Shown here piece after piece: positions 22,172-34,380 of a stretch of 64,000 nt of DNA. Within the stretch, counting starts at the first letter, position 1. The number at the start of each line of letters is the position of its first letter. This stretch comes from Chondrilla cf. caribensis. Its lineage: Eukaryota; Porifera; Demospongiae; Chondrillida; Chondrillidae. The stretch lies in assembly GCA_964020155.1 (NCBI GenBank), contig OZ026550.1, forward strand, positions 1,245,123 to 1,309,122, read 5' to 3'. Position numbers and translations under genes: made by a program. Under the pieces are notes generated by a model. It did not search any database. It was given only the letters and a program-made list of their open reading frames with translations, and was not told the DNA's origin.

Positions 22172-22435
22172 TTACCCACTCAAATCTGTACACTCACCCA
22201 CCCATATATGTACACTCACACACTCATATGTGTACACTTATCCACTCATATCTGTACACTAACCCACTCATATATGTACACTCACCCACTCATATATGTA
22301 CACTTACCCACTCATATCTGTACACTCACCCACTCATATATGTACACTTACCCACTCATATCTGTACACTCACCCACTCAAATATGTACACTCACCCACT
22401 CAGATATGTAAGGTCGACGTCACCCACTCATATAT
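22172..22435 (+). repeat. 22-bp minisatellite (CCACTCATATCTGTACACTCAC)n, locus 1
   Basis: About 11 units with CATATCTGTA / CATATATGTA variants. Because 22 is not a multiple of 3, all three frames stay open and produce spurious THICTLTHS-type proteins. The same satellite occurs at 31040-31290, 32655-33110, 33815-33905, 34195-34380 and 43735-44140. Confidence 0.9.
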
Positions 22436-22627
22436 TATAAGGAGGTACATAACTAATCTCAATAATTACGTACACTTCTTGTACTCTGATGGAATGTTGT
22501 ATATTAAATATAACCGTGTTAAATGTAATAGTTATACAATGGTGTTATTCGGTGTGTGAAATATACACTGGAAAATGCCATTGTACAACAGTACTATTAT
22601 ACACTCCACCACTAGACTATTACAATT
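22436..22627. other. Dispersed LCAT-flank segment
   Basis: The text AAGGAGGTACATAACTAATCT...CTTCTTGTACTCTGATGG is shared with about 33660-33725 and 44805-44865, next to other LCAT-like units. This marks another copy boundary. No gene is present. Confidence 0.5.
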
Positions 22628-22967
22628 TTAGTGAGAAAGAAGCAATGGACAGCTGTCCACCCAGCTCTCGCCATCGATTGCAATCAGGCTATGAGTTACT
22701 GCCTACTAGTAGATGCTTTAGTCTTTGTGTTGGGGACTTGGGGTTAAATTATTGTTGTCTGGACTGTTTGAAGTGCAAAGAGAACTGCCTGCCTGCTTCC
22801 AAAAGTCTGTATCCTTGAAATCTAAAAAAATGAGGGCCACCAGTACAAAGAATGGAGTTTCCAATGCAAAGACGAAAGTATCCACTAGAAGGCAGTGACT
22901 CACAGCCTGATCACAATCAATTGCAAGAGTTGGGTGGAGTTCATTGCTTCTTTCCTGCTAAAATTGT
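22628..22967. mobile_element. Foldback element with about 105-bp inverted arms
   Basis: The left arm (22628-22735) and the inverse right arm (22860-22967) pair over about 105 bp with scattered mismatches. For example GAAAGAAGCAATG and TCAGGCTATGAGTTACTGCC on the left face their complements on the right. The central loop is about 125 bp. There is no ORF, and the element class is unknown. Confidence 0.75.
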
Positions 22968-23535
22968 AAGCAGAGTCGACTGAATGTGAGTTTCAAATGA
23001 AGAAAAGTGAAAATATTGAGTTCCTGTCTGACTAACTTACAATTAACTTACTACCTTACGTATCTTCCTACCATAATGATTGGAATCATTCATCCTTCGG
23101 TTGAGAATTTGCAGTTTTTCAAATGTATGTAACTTTGTCATGCACGCAATAGAAATAACATAGAAATCAAAAAAAATAGATATACAGTGGAACCTGTCTA
23201 ATCTGGCATCCGACAGGGAATGAAAAATAGTCTTAGCAGGTTGCTGGATTATAGAGGCTTTTGATATCGGCATTTTGAAATCATGAAATATCAATGATAA
23301 ATGATTATGAAGCATTTTCAAATATTACAGTCATTATGTAAACATGCAATATGTATATGAAGTCAAAGTATAAGGTAAAATACAACTCAAGTTCATTTGT
23401 GAAAGTAGGGATGAATCTTTGTTTGGTGCATGCTGGTTTTTTCAATAATAGTATGTCTGGACACAACCTGTATGATCTTGTCAAGTAATTGAACACACTC
23501 TTCATCTTTAGTGATGAAGTATTTTGTCAGCTTGC
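22968..23535. other. 3' flank of the lectin-receptor gene with a MITE end
   Basis: It contains a dispersed repeat (about 23075-23170) shared with 16980-17080. A one-sided MITE end (TACAGTGGAACCTGTCTAAT at 23183) belongs to the TACAGTG(A/G)AACCT family. No gene is seen. Confidence 0.5.
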
Positions 23536-26500
23536 TCAAGTACTGTAAAGCTTCAGTGGCTGATAGTGGAGATCACTCTCATCCTCAGGTGTACTATTGA
23601 CTTGATCTCGAGCTCCTTAAGAAGGCAAACGTACAGAACATGTATATTATTATATTGATCATTATATAAGGTAATTGTAATGAGGATGACTATACTATGT
23701 AATTAATACAATTCACTGTGACTGCCGTGATATCACTTTAATTGTGACATTAAATATTATCCTCAAGTCCAATTGATGATCATCTCGTTATAAAGGATGA
23801 TAAAATGATATCATTCAACATGGTGTAAATATTTTATGGATATTCTCACTGACAGTCTATATTGTCTGTACCAGATGAACATATAAGCACCAATTGCAAC
23901 TGTAACCGTCTACATTAACCACTGATTGAAAGCAGTTGGAATTTGTGCACTATTTATACAACTTTTATAATAGCAATTCAATTCATTATTTTTACTCTAA
24001 TTATAAGAGTTAATACACTAGATCATGTCTAATCCAAAATTATCCAAACAGGCTCTAATACTACTATACTCCTACTTTTACCCAATAAATAAATTTAACT
24101 TGTTAAGTCTTAAAATTTACCAGATATTCTCATTTTCAGATGATGCCTAATAACGTAATTATCTTCATACTACCATGGATATTACATGAAATAGCAAACA
24201 ATAATTGTGCTCTCATTTGGATGTGTTTGGTGATAGTAAAGGTGAACAAAGGGATCAAGACTTCATGCCGCCAGGGATACAACCAGTTACCACAGCAAGG
24301 AGGAACAAACCTTAATTCAAATGTACTGCATGATGCAAATGTTTTAAAGTGTCATAGTAATATTATTATATGTAAGTTAATACGCTACATACATGCTAAC
24401 TACACACATTTTTTTCTACATCTAACTGCAAAGATTAATATAATACTAATTTTAAATTACCTCTGAGTTGCTGATAATGTGGATTTTCCAAACCTGACTT
24501 ATCATAGTGCTCTTCAGCATTTATTGGCATTGACTGGGAATTCCTCTCAGAGCCTCTATTATAAACCTCTGCCCTGAAATCTGAATAGAAAATAATAATG
24601 CAGTACCAAGTAATTTGAGTTAAAAACTTGTGGGGTTATATACCAGCTGCACACTAGCTTGAATTACATGATAATTTATCATGCATACTGATACAAATAT
24701 TAAATTTTGTATAATTAACTTGGTTTACATTGTGTTGGCCATTTTGACAAATTATGCAATTATTATGTTCACTCAATCAAAATTACACAGAATTTGTTGA
24801 GCTCACATACACTTACTAGCAATTATTAATATATTCAGTGCTATTACATGATGAGATATAATCAACGTACCTGTTGACTGTTTGGATTTCTTCCGAAACT
24901 GAACACATTTTCCAAGTCCAAAACCAGTTACAAATGCCAGTGAAATGATAATCAGTGAACCAATCACAACACCAGATATTTCAGCTGTTGACAAGGCAGA
25001 TGACTGTGGTGGTGTTTCAATGTGGCAGTGGATATCTGTGAACATGTCTGTGTGTTTAAGTGTTGAACATGAGGAGAAGGAAAATTTGCCTATGGTTATA
25101 AAATACAAACATGAACATTACGCTCAAATATTGAGGCTGATTCCCACTCCAGTCTATCCACCCACTCATCTGACTAAAAATCTGATTTCTATCACAGACC
25201 ACCCACATACATATCTAATTAAGAGACATCTAACCCTCACTTTAGTCATGGCTACCCATGCACCCACCCACCACTCATTCAAATAATTGAAACATCTGAT
25301 CCACTCTCATTTCTACAAGACTAGTGTAGGGGTATACAGATACACGTGCTATTACATGTATTACAGTGAAACCTCTCTATTACAAACCTCTGAATTGCAG
25401 AAACCTCTATAATAAGGACACCATTCTGTGTCCCAGTGTAGTACTGTAGTGTATTAGGTGACCTCTGAATTGAGGACACCTCCGTAATAAGGACTAAAAT
25501 CAAGGTCCCAAAGTGTCCTTAATAGAGAGGTTCCACTGTATAAGGAAAATATACAAGCCATTGTAGTATACTTGACTCGTGCATTCACTCATATTGTCAT
25601 TTAATTGGTTCTACTCAAGTCTATACACCAGTACATCTAAATAGATAGGCTGATCCCCAACTTCAACCCATACACACACACACTGGCTTGAACACACATT
25701 TAATCTCCACTCATGTACACAAATATTGATTGGATCATATCTTTACAGGTGTGGGTACAGATGGGCACACATGTACAAATTAATAGTCTATGTTTGACAC
25801 AAAAAACACAAAAAAACACATCCTTCTGATATTCCATCGAGTCGACCCAAACAGTCATAGCCCAAGCAGTATTCTTCTGAGTGATCAGAGGTTAAAAATG
25901 CACTAGTAAGGCACCTCATGAATTATTAATGAAGTTTCTTAGTCATATAAACACCCCACCACATAAAAGGAAATGCCCACACATCATGGTACAATTGTTG
26001 TTGGCACACGGTCCGTTAAAAGAGCACTTATACTTTTCAATTCCTTTTGCCAATAGAGATTTCACCAGTTGTACATTAGGTACCTTGAAGCAATTTTTTA
26101 GTTCAAATTTGGTTGTTGAGGTGTAGGGTTCGACAATCCATCATTGTTGACATCAAAATAGGTAGCCATGCCGCGGCCATTTTTGCCAATATTTAAAATT
26201 ATGTCAGAACAATATTCTATCTTAATATTTTTTTGATGTCATTGAATTTACGTAAGGTTTGTAGCTAGGTACGTATCTGTACATAGAGCAAACCTAGTAT
26301 ATATAAATTTATCCTTCAAAAATGAAGATATAGGAGATAATGTAAGTTACCTTGAGGCTGTAGTCATAGCAGATGGGATGCTCAACTGTCCATTCACCCA
26401 CTCACATATACAATTAACTATTTTGATCATATCTTACAGGTGTGGGTTTATACAGATACTCGTGTGATGTTTAGTAGTGCAGGTATCTGTCAGTATCATT

Positions 26501-29500
26501 ATGATGCAATACTGGGTTGTCTTTTGGGTTTTTCATATTTCACATTGATGATGATAAGTGAGTCCTACCCCTTCATCTTGTACCTAGTAAGTGATTGTAT
26601 AGCCAATTATGTGTTAGTAGTCTATGAGCTGTATGATCTATTGTTGTTGTCCCTTTTGTTTCTGAATAATAATAATACTGAAAGAACTAACAGCTGTTGT
26701 TGTTCTAGTGTGTTAAACATAGAGTTGTTTAATCTAATAATTCAGTGCATCAGTGAAGAATTATCCTTCTTGCGTATATTAGTATTTCGGAAACAGGCAC
26801 AATACATTACAACATGCATGTACATACTGATTGTCTATGTTTGATATAAGAAAATCGCAAACCTCTTTTCTCCCAGATACCATCCTCTCTACATCGCATC
26901 TGTGTGGTCCCACAGACAGTCACATTTCTGCTGTTACCACAAGCAAGGGTGATAACATGATTTGCAGATATTTGCTGAGGAGTCTCTCCCAGTAGTGTGC
27001 AGCCAGGGATATCTGGTACAGTACACGTTCCTACAAAAAGAACAATGGCTGCAGTATATATACACTGCCTTTCAAAAGAAAGTTACTAGTACATCATTAT
27101 TAAAATCGCGATTACAAAGCAGGGGAAAATGTTGCTGCTTGTTTGTGTTTGAGGTCAACAGTGTTAAATGAATCAAAGAGAATGAATAGAGTGGCCTTGC
27201 AAATCTTGAGAAGCCATTGACTGTATAGAACTCATCGTTTATCAAATAGAATCATTTCAAATTATGGTCTTCAGATAGACTGAGAAGAATTGATTTCAGT
27301 ATTGACATCAGACATGCATTCACTTTTCAATTCAGTATCAAATATTACAGAATTACAGAGTATGCTGAAAGTAATGACTGTCACACCAAAATGGAGGAGA
27401 TATGGACAACAGTGGTGTAGGAAGCATTTCAGAAATGCATGAAGGTGTCGTGCTATGGTCACACCCACTGCCTTCAAATCACCTCCCTTCTCATGCACCC
27501 CCTTTTAGTTGATACGTAAATTTCTTCTTGTAAAGAAGTATTTAATGAAATCAAGTTTTCTAGAAAAATTAAGTTAATTAAAAATTAAATAGTTCTAAGG
27601 ACAGTACTTGGAGTTCCGAGATTGGCAGCAACTTGCTAGACTAGATATTAGTCAAAGACTATTTTGAATTGTATACCTTCTGCTCATTGATAGAAAGTAG
27701 CGAAGCTATATGACCATCCTGGTTCTGTGCCAGACTGAGTGATGCTGTATAGTAATATCCAGTATAATTACCTTAATACCTGGGTCAAACTGATTCAGAA
27801 GTATATATTATCCAGGTAAAAAGCTGACTACACATGTATACACTCACTATTTAACTCTGAGCTTTGAAGTAATCTGTAGCCACCAAGTCTGGCAATACAT
27901 GACTGATTAAAATCTTGAATGAGTCCATAGAATGCAACGACAGGACCATCTGTTCTCAATGTTGTCAATTCAGTACTGTTTATAGTACCAACAGGAATTG
28001 TTTCATTTACTTTTCTACAAGCTCTGAAAACAGTGAGCTTTAATCCAGCCAGGCAAAAATCTCTAGAGGCTATAAGAGTATATGTACAAAGTACAGTATT
28101 ATACTAATCAATCACTTATGAAGTAGAAAGTCATTATACATAATATAACACAAACTGTAAAGGACCAACAAAATCAGTCATTGTTATAATCACAATCTGA
28201 TGCTCTTCCCATCAGGATTACAGTGTTGAAAATAAGGTTTAAGGTTTATAATTTCTGGTCTACAGCATTTTTGACTGGTTTCCATTTGCACGGGTTGTTT
28301 TCAAGATGATTGGCATAATAAAGTCCTACTGTATTAAGTTGGACATTATATTTTAAATTAGTGAAATGACAATCACTTACGTAAATCCATTGTACCTATA
28401 CTATGCTCATTATACACTCATATGCTTACTTACTAGTGCTGGGACAATTAATCAATTAATCAATGATTTTTATTTCAAATCTGTTTATCATTAATAGTGC
28501 AAGCAAATTGAATAATCACAGGAAGTAATTAAATGAGTAGAACAGGAGGCCACTCCCACCTTATTACCCAGAGCCTTTACTCCATGGGTGCAATTTTGTA
28601 CATCCTCAGGTGTATACCTTTAATGTGAAGAGGACTCTATAGACTCCACTTTACGTCTATTGGATGACTATTCAGTGTAATAAATTTAAAGTGGGATGCC
28701 CACTCAATTATTTACCAATTTTATTTTAATAATTAATCAATTAATCAATCAGCTACTATGTACTGAAAATTACAGTAGATTCCAAGCCCTATAGTACATA
28801 CATACGTACTTATTCTATATACATACATGCAACGTTAACCAAACCTATACATTATATAGAACTACATACCTTGGCCATCAGCACTATTGACTTCAAGTAC
28901 TTTGATGTAGTCTCCTAACTCAAAGATCACGGTCACACTCTTCCCATCAGTATTTCCAGAGCTAATGGTGGAGCTGTTTCTCAAATTGTCCTCATACACA
29001 ACAGACATACCATTCACACCATGACTGGTATTGTAGAAGATCACCAATTCTGCTATTCTTGTCACAAATGGTTCTCCGAGTTTGATATTGTGGTCAAATG
29101 AATCGTCAGATTCTTCTCCATATCTCCTTCCTCCACTAGGACCCATCACAAGTCGAGAGGGACGGTCAGGCCACAATGAAGGGTCCACGTAAGCTCCGAT
29201 GCTGTCAATAACATATCCCTGACTACCATAAAACCCCACAATTGGTCCAAGAACTGTGAAATAGGCGCCTTTTTTCTCCCCCACGCCGTAATACTCAATA
29301 GTCCCATTGGTCCTTCTGATATCGAAAGCAAGATGCTTAGGAACATATGGAGACAAACCAGACTCAAACCCCCCACTTCTGTAATAACCGTACATCTTCT
29401 CAATTATATCTCTTCCACTGAGCGCAAACTCGAAGCTAACATCTGATTCGACTTTACGACTACCACGAAAAAGGTGCCCAACTAGTGTACGAGGACTGGT

Positions 29501-29740
29501 CCCATTGAGGATATCATACTTGGCCTGGAATCTATGGAGTCCAAAAGTATCATTGCGTCTCCCCCGAAGGAGGACATTGACAGGGCGGAAAGTGTATTCG
29601 CCGTCAAGTAAATTGTTGTCCAACAAGTCGTCGAAACTCTTACCTCCATCTCCACCGATTTTAGCTGATTTATACACGACACACTCTCCAGGACCTGAGA
29701 AAACGAGAAAACACGAGCAAATCACGATTGTCAAAATCAT
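23536..29740 (-). CDS. Two-jacalin-lectin / CCP / transmembrane receptor with ITIM-like tail
   Basis: Six exons on the minus strand, all introns phase 1: 29740-28870, 28069-27848, 27030-26863, 25035-24871, 24580-24461 and 23615-23536, giving 541 residues. Residues 1-20 are a signal peptide (MILTIVICSCFLVFSGPGEC). Residues 26-185 form a jacalin-like lectin domain (IGGDGGKSFDD, VNVLLRG, VGFYGSQGYVIDSIGAYV). Residues about 198-362 form a second one (MGPSGGRRYGEESDD, ELGDYIKVLEV, then VVAFYGLIQDF and ARLGGYRL from exon 2). Residues about 366-424 form a CCP/sushi module with CTVPDIPGC, LACGN, MRCREDGIW and a last Cys in DIHC. Residues 440-462 are a transmembrane helix followed by RKK. The tail has Tyr482, Tyr501, NPHY511QQL and LHY533QPL (ITIM consensus). 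An upstream ATG at 29830 would add 30 residues; 29740 is preferred for the signal peptide. Its likely role is plasma-membrane glycan recognition with tyrosine-phosphorylation signalling. Extra or alternative exons in the long introns cannot be excluded. Confidence 0.8.
24605..24680. repeat. Decayed copy of the AAGTAATTCGAGT repeat
   Basis: CAAGTAATTTGAGTTAAAAA, then GTGGGG and TTGAATTACATG. It lies in an intron of the receptor gene and is related to 19135-19255 and 40080-40205. Confidence 0.45.
25362..25540. mobile_element. MITE, TACAGT...ACTGTA family (copy 2), in the receptor intron 3
   Basis: Ends TACAGTGAAACCTCTCTATT and AATAGAGAGGTTCCACTGTA form the terminal inverted repeat, about 179 bp in total. 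The interior matches 792-972 in reverse orientation. Confidence 0.85.
28437..28795. mobile_element. Possible non-autonomous element in the receptor intron 1
   Basis: It starts AGTGCTGGGACAATTAATC and ends near CCAAGCCCTATAGTA. The motif ATTAATCAATTAATCAAT occurs near both ends. The terminal match is weak. It could be a hAT-type MITE or simple AT-rich repetition. Confidence 0.3.
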
Positions 29741-29835
29741 CGTGCGATCGTTTGGTTTGAAGTTAAGAATGCATCCCTGGTCCTGTTGCGGCGCTGTTAT
29801 TTTCCACGGTTGTTTCAACATGGCTACCAAATCCC

Positions 29836-29938
29836 ATGGAATTGGAATTGGAAACTGCGGACCGTAGAAAATTTGCAGTACGTTTCGAAGGCTATTTCTT
29901 TCTTATCCCGCTGATGTTTCAAAGGTTGAAGAGCAATG
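29836..29938 (+). CDS. Candidate first exon of a divergent gene
   Basis: A plus-strand frame starts at ATG (context AATCCCATGG): MELELETADRRKFAVRFEGY and on to LKSNG. It ends exactly at a strong donor, G|GTAAGT, phase 1. It begins only 95 bp from the receptor start codon on the other strand, a head-to-head arrangement. A possible second exon after TTTCTAG at about 30257 would encode VYDFEVFRLLDICARASNSQ and stop soon after. No family is recognised. A chance ATG-to-GTAAGT frame remains quite possible. Confidence 0.3.
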
Positions 29939-31035
29939 GTAAGTAAATTAAATATAATTTTGACATTTGAGTGATAAAACGGACTGCTTAATTGTGTACG
30001 CCGTTATCCACCAAAAACACTTCTCAATGAACAAACTTTCGAAGGCTCTTTCGTCTTCCTCCGGGTTTTCCTTGAATATTTGTATTAGATGACCTTGTAG
30101 CACATGCTTTGAGTATCATTTTCAAATTGGTATATATAGAGTAAAGAAAAAAAAATCGATTTTCAGACCATATTCGCGGTCGATAAATCACGTAAAGTGA
30201 AACAGATTATACCGACCCCTGTCAACTATCACAGAGTCCAGGTACTTCTCTTTCTAGTTTACGACTTCGAAGTATTTCGGTTGCTTGACATTTGTGCCAG
30301 AGCTTCGAATTCGCAAATTTAACGTAAAATTCCGATAAACGTAAGTTCGGACGATTCACTTTATTTGCGGACTACCTGTTACCTGAAACCGGAAAACATC
30401 AGAAATTATAGTTCTACACGTCTACTTTAAAATATGAATGTTAGAGGTGGATATGTATCACTTTGAGGAAATCTAAACAAGTTATCTAATCCTCTGTTAA
30501 TGGCCAAATTTCCGGGACGAATATATTTTGCCAAGAGAAATTTATATTGACGAATTATGCCATTCGGCCTATATAAATCCCCAAAATAAACAACCTTGAA
30601 TTCGATATCTTTCCATAGTGGTACACTCTCAATTGGGTATGGGTCCAGGATCCCATTATACAGTTCAGAGTTAGGTCAGGTTTGGTTCCCAATGAATCAT
30701 CCCATCTCTGGGAAACTATAAATGTCTAACATATAGACATTGGTTACTTCTTATTGGGACACGATCCATTAAAAGTGCTCTTTCTCTCATTTTCCTAAAA
30801 TGTTGACTAAAATTAGTTAGGACCATCATCATGAATTTAGGAAGAAACCTGTTCCATAATGGTATGTGTCATTACCTTGTGGTAGACCCTGTTGCGTGTG
30901 ATCTGAGACTGACATTGAGTTGTTCAATGACATTGTGTTGTGTGTATAACTAGTAGTGATGTATGAAAAACCCACGCAGCAGCAGTGTGTACAGCTAGTA
31001 GTGATGTGTGAACAGTGACACTGCACCAAAACCCT
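29939..31035. other. Spacer, relatively GC-richer near 29.9-30.4 kb
   Basis: Beyond the tentative second exon of the divergent frame (about 30257) I see no gene. The stretch 29.95-30.4 kb contains more CpG than its surroundings, which fits a promoter region for the receptor or the divergent frame. Confidence 0.35.
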
Positions 31036-31039
31036 TAAT

Positions 31040-31094
31040 AGAAATGTACACTCATCCACTTATAATGTATCTAGACACTGACCCACTCATATCT

Positions 31095-31170
<76 letters not shown>

Positions 31171-31290
31171 CCGGACACTCACCCACTTACATGGACACTC
31201 ACCCACTCATATCTGTATGCCAACCCATTCAAATATGTATACAGTTACCCACTCATATCTGTACGCTCACCTATTCATTTGTACACCTGC
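31040..31290. repeat. 22-bp minisatellite with an embedded (CA)n run, locus 2
   Basis: Units of the CCACTCATATCTGTACAC type flank a pure (CA)n run at about 31098-31167. It abuts the splice donor of a dead exon 3 (31374), the same arrangement as in gene F. Confidence 0.85.
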
Positions 31291-31373
31291 GTATATTTCT
31301 ATCATTACTCCTCCACTCGCTCATCTCTACATACACCCACGCCAATACATTGTACATCACGTTGTACTCTCAC

Positions 31374-31556
31374 CAGGTGACAGTCTCCAATCATAAGGAG
31401 CTGCTCAGATGTCCTTTCCTTTCTTGTATCCCACTCTAACTAAGAATTCAACAAATTTCTTCAAGTACTGTGTTGGCTTGAGCAAACACAAAAAAGCTGC
31501 TTTTTTTGAGAGACATTCCACTGTCCGTCCTTTTTGTCACTAGATTGAAATGCAAC
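31374..31556 (-). pseudogene. Dead LCAT-like exon 3 (unit E1)
   Basis: On the minus strand it aligns with gene F exon 3 (44389-44160), keeping the acceptor region, CLSKKAAF-like text and DWRLSPG at the donor. About 47 bp, including the PGFG motif, are deleted. Its exon 4 is not found in the sequence to the left. Its upstream intron sequence (31557-32050) matches 33186-33660 and 44390-44800. Confidence 0.75.
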
Positions 31557-31720
31557 CTAGTATGTAACATTAACATCAAGTTAATGGCCCAATTTTTGAT
31601 TAAGAAATGATTAATTGATTATTACAATTATCATTCGTTTGCATTTTAGCACCTTAGCACCTAGTCATTATAATTATTATAATAATAATAAATAATTATT
31701 ATCATCATCAAATTGTTATA

Positions 31721-31721
<1 letters not shown>

Positions 31722-31753
<32 letters not shown>

Positions 31754-31754
31754 T
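31722..31754. repeat. (ATT)n microsatellite
   Basis: About ten ATT units in the former intron of dead unit E1. Confidence 0.9.
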
Positions 31755-32063
31755 AGTGTGCAGCATAACTAGCCAATAATTACATTTCCTAGACATAATA
31801 TTGATTTTATGAATAATATTATATTTTTGAATGTGTTTCATTGAACCATTCACACTATAATATAGTTATTATTGAGGAATTGTAAATGTCTTGAATGAGC
31901 AGCTATTGTAGTCATTGTATCAGTCGGTCAAGGAAAGTCATTCAGAATCTATTGACTATACTGTTGTTACGATAACAGGATATTAGAAGTCCCAAACATA
32001 GACTAAAAGTAATTGATGTTTGTGACAAACAACATAATCAACCTACGTACATGCATATATGGC

Positions 32064-33185
32064 AGGAACAAGTTCTCATAATCCCGTGCGGTGTACTTGG
32101 TGGTTGGAGTCTCCAAAATACCTCTACTGCCAAAGTATCAAGTTGAGGGGTTAGGAAGAACACGGATGCGAAATTGCGAACGATATTTCAAAAGTACTTC
32201 AGAATGAACAACGGGATAAATTTTGTATTTATATCCACTGGCAGCTCTCCCGATATAAGCGCTCGTAGAATCTTCGTAGCTCCCCCAAAAGGTGTACCAA
32301 GTGGTACAAAGGCTTTATGTACTTATTCTTCCATCTCTGGCTCACAACATGGTTTAGAAAGCACAGCATGTTGAGTCCTCCATAACTGTGGGCCACAATG
32401 GTGAACCCTTGCCCATTGTACATGTTTTCAATGAGTTTTTTCGCTCTGGCAAAGTATCCTTCTATCCTCAGCTTGCCTATATAGAAGAAGAAAGAACGTA
32501 TGAATGTTATATTTAGTGTCAAATTCGATCAATTGTTTCCATGTTCCCATGAGTTATTTCATGCATGGTCTCATTACAACATGGAGTATGTTGGTTGACC
32601 ACTGCTATTATTGTACTATCACATTTTCATCCAAGTCCTCTCATTTTAACACACTACACTACACTCACCCACTCATATCTGTACACTCACCCACTCATAT
32701 CTGTACACTCATCCACTCATATCTGTACACTCACACACTCATATCTGTACACTCATCCACTCATATCTGTACACTGACCCATTCAATTCACTCACGTACT
32801 CATATCTGTACACTCATCCACTCATATGTGTACACTCACACACTTATATCTGTACACTCACCCACTCATATCTGTACTAGCTCTTACCCACTCATATCTG
32901 TACTAGCTCTTACCCACTCATATCTGTACTAGCTCTCACCCACTCATATAATATTATGTACACTCACTTACTCATATCTGTACTAGCCTTATACTAGTCT
33001 TATCCACTCATATCTGTACACTCAACCTCTCATATATTATGCACATTCTGACCCATACGTATTCATATACATACAGTCACCCACTCATATCTGTACATTG
33101 CACTGCCTTGATTGGTCTGCCCAAGTCCTGCACACCATTGTGGTGGTAGTTGCGGAACCCTTTTGTCACTGGATTGAACCGCAAA
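32064..33185 (-). pseudogene. Dead LCAT-like gene (unit E2): truncated exon 4 and exon 3 remnant
   Basis: Exon 4 (from 32477 leftwards) has GKLRIEGYFARAKKLIENMY and the nucleophile motif VAHSYGG. A one-base deletion in an A-run (ACATAAAGCC against ACATAAAAGCC in gene F) shifts the frame right after NKYIK. The exon stops abruptly at about 32064, before the acid and histidine motifs. There it joins sequence that, in gene F, lies in intron 2 (about 44775), so the junction looks like unequal recombination. The exon 3 remnant is 33185 to about 33110, with its 3' part replaced by the minisatellite. Confidence 0.85.
32655..33110. repeat. 22-bp minisatellite, locus 3 (former intron 3 of unit E2)
   Basis: About 18 units of CCACTCATATCTGTACACTCA with higher-order variants containing TAGCTCTTA. 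It lies between the exon 4 and exon 3 remnants. Confidence 0.9.
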
Positions 33186-33810
33186 CTAGTATGTAACATT
33201 ATTGTGTAGCTAAATAAATGCCCAATTATTATTTGATTAATAAATAATGATTAATTGATTAATACAATTATTATACATTTGCATTTTTAGCACATTGTCG
33301 TTATAATATATAATATATTATTAGTGTGCAGAATAATTACTTAATTACATTTCCTAGATTTTTTTACAATTATACTTATATGCACTATTTATATATATAC
33401 TATATATACTAATTATGCGTTCCATTGAACCATTCATATACATAATATTTATTTTTGAGGAATTCTGAATGTCTTGAATAAGTAACTATTGTAGTCATTG
33501 AATCTGTAGGTCAAGGAAAGTCATTCAGAATCTATTGAATACTGTTGTTATGATAACAGAATTTTAGAAGTCCCAAACATAGACAAAAATCGATTGATGT
33601 CTGTGACAAAAAAACATAATCATCCTACGGACGTATGTATATGGCTACACCCAAATTAATAATGAGGTACATAAATATATAATCTCAATGATTACACTTT
33701 TGGTACTCTGACGGTATGTGACATAATATATGTTACAGTGTTACATCAATTTATCCATATTATAACATTAGTTAGTAACAGTACACTATAGTAGTGTAGT
33801 ATTATTATAG
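33186..33810. repeat. Segmental copy of LCAT intron 2 / flank sequence
   Basis: Collinear with 31557-32050 and 44390-44865: ATGTAACATTA, TGCCCAATTATT, TGTAGTCATTGAATC, GGTCAAGGAAAGTCATTC, TAGAAGTCCCAAACATAGAC and GAGGTACATA. No coding sequence. Confidence 0.7.
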
Positions 33811-33814
33811 AAAT

Positions 33815-34380
33815 GCACACTCACCCATTTATACTGTATCTGGACACTGACCCACTCATATCTGTACACTAGCCTACTCATATTATATGTACACTCACCC
33901 ACTCATAATATAATTGAATCGTACCATATTTGGTAATATAATTGAAATGTATATACCATATTTGGTAAAGAATGTGCCTCTTATTCTAGTTTTACATCCA
34001 CATCTAACTAGAATAAGAAGCCAAAATGACTCTTATTCTAGTTATATCCCTGTTATGGAATATATTTTCGCACCGTTGCCCTGGTAACTAAGTGTATTAA
34101 TTGTTATAAAATATAGCATTATACTTTATTATTTGACAGTAGTTATCACAGTAGTTACAACAGTACACTATAGTAGCATAATCGTGTAGTAATGTACACT
34201 CACTGACTCATATCTGTACACTCACACACTTATATCTGTGTACTCACTCATCCATATATGTACACACACATACACATATCTGTACACACACATTTATATC
34301 TGTGCACTCACTCATTCATATATGTACACACACACACTCATATCTGTACACACACCCACTTATGTATGTACACTCACTGT
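33815..34380. repeat. 22-bp minisatellite, loci 4 and 5
   Basis: Short blocks at 33815-33905 and 34195-34380, separated by AT-rich sequence that includes a local inverted repeat around ATTCTAGTTTTACATCC / CTAACTAGAATAAG (33975-34040). Units have drifted to CACACACAC-rich forms. Confidence 0.75.

Noticed and set aside
22172..22435. Regular short direct repeats suggestive of a CRISPR array
   Set aside because: Units are directly adjacent with no unique spacers, in an intron-bearing eukaryotic locus.
26440..26844. 134-codon hydrophobic open frame on the plus strand
   Set aside because: It lies in an intron of the minus-strand receptor gene and is AT-driven; no supporting features.
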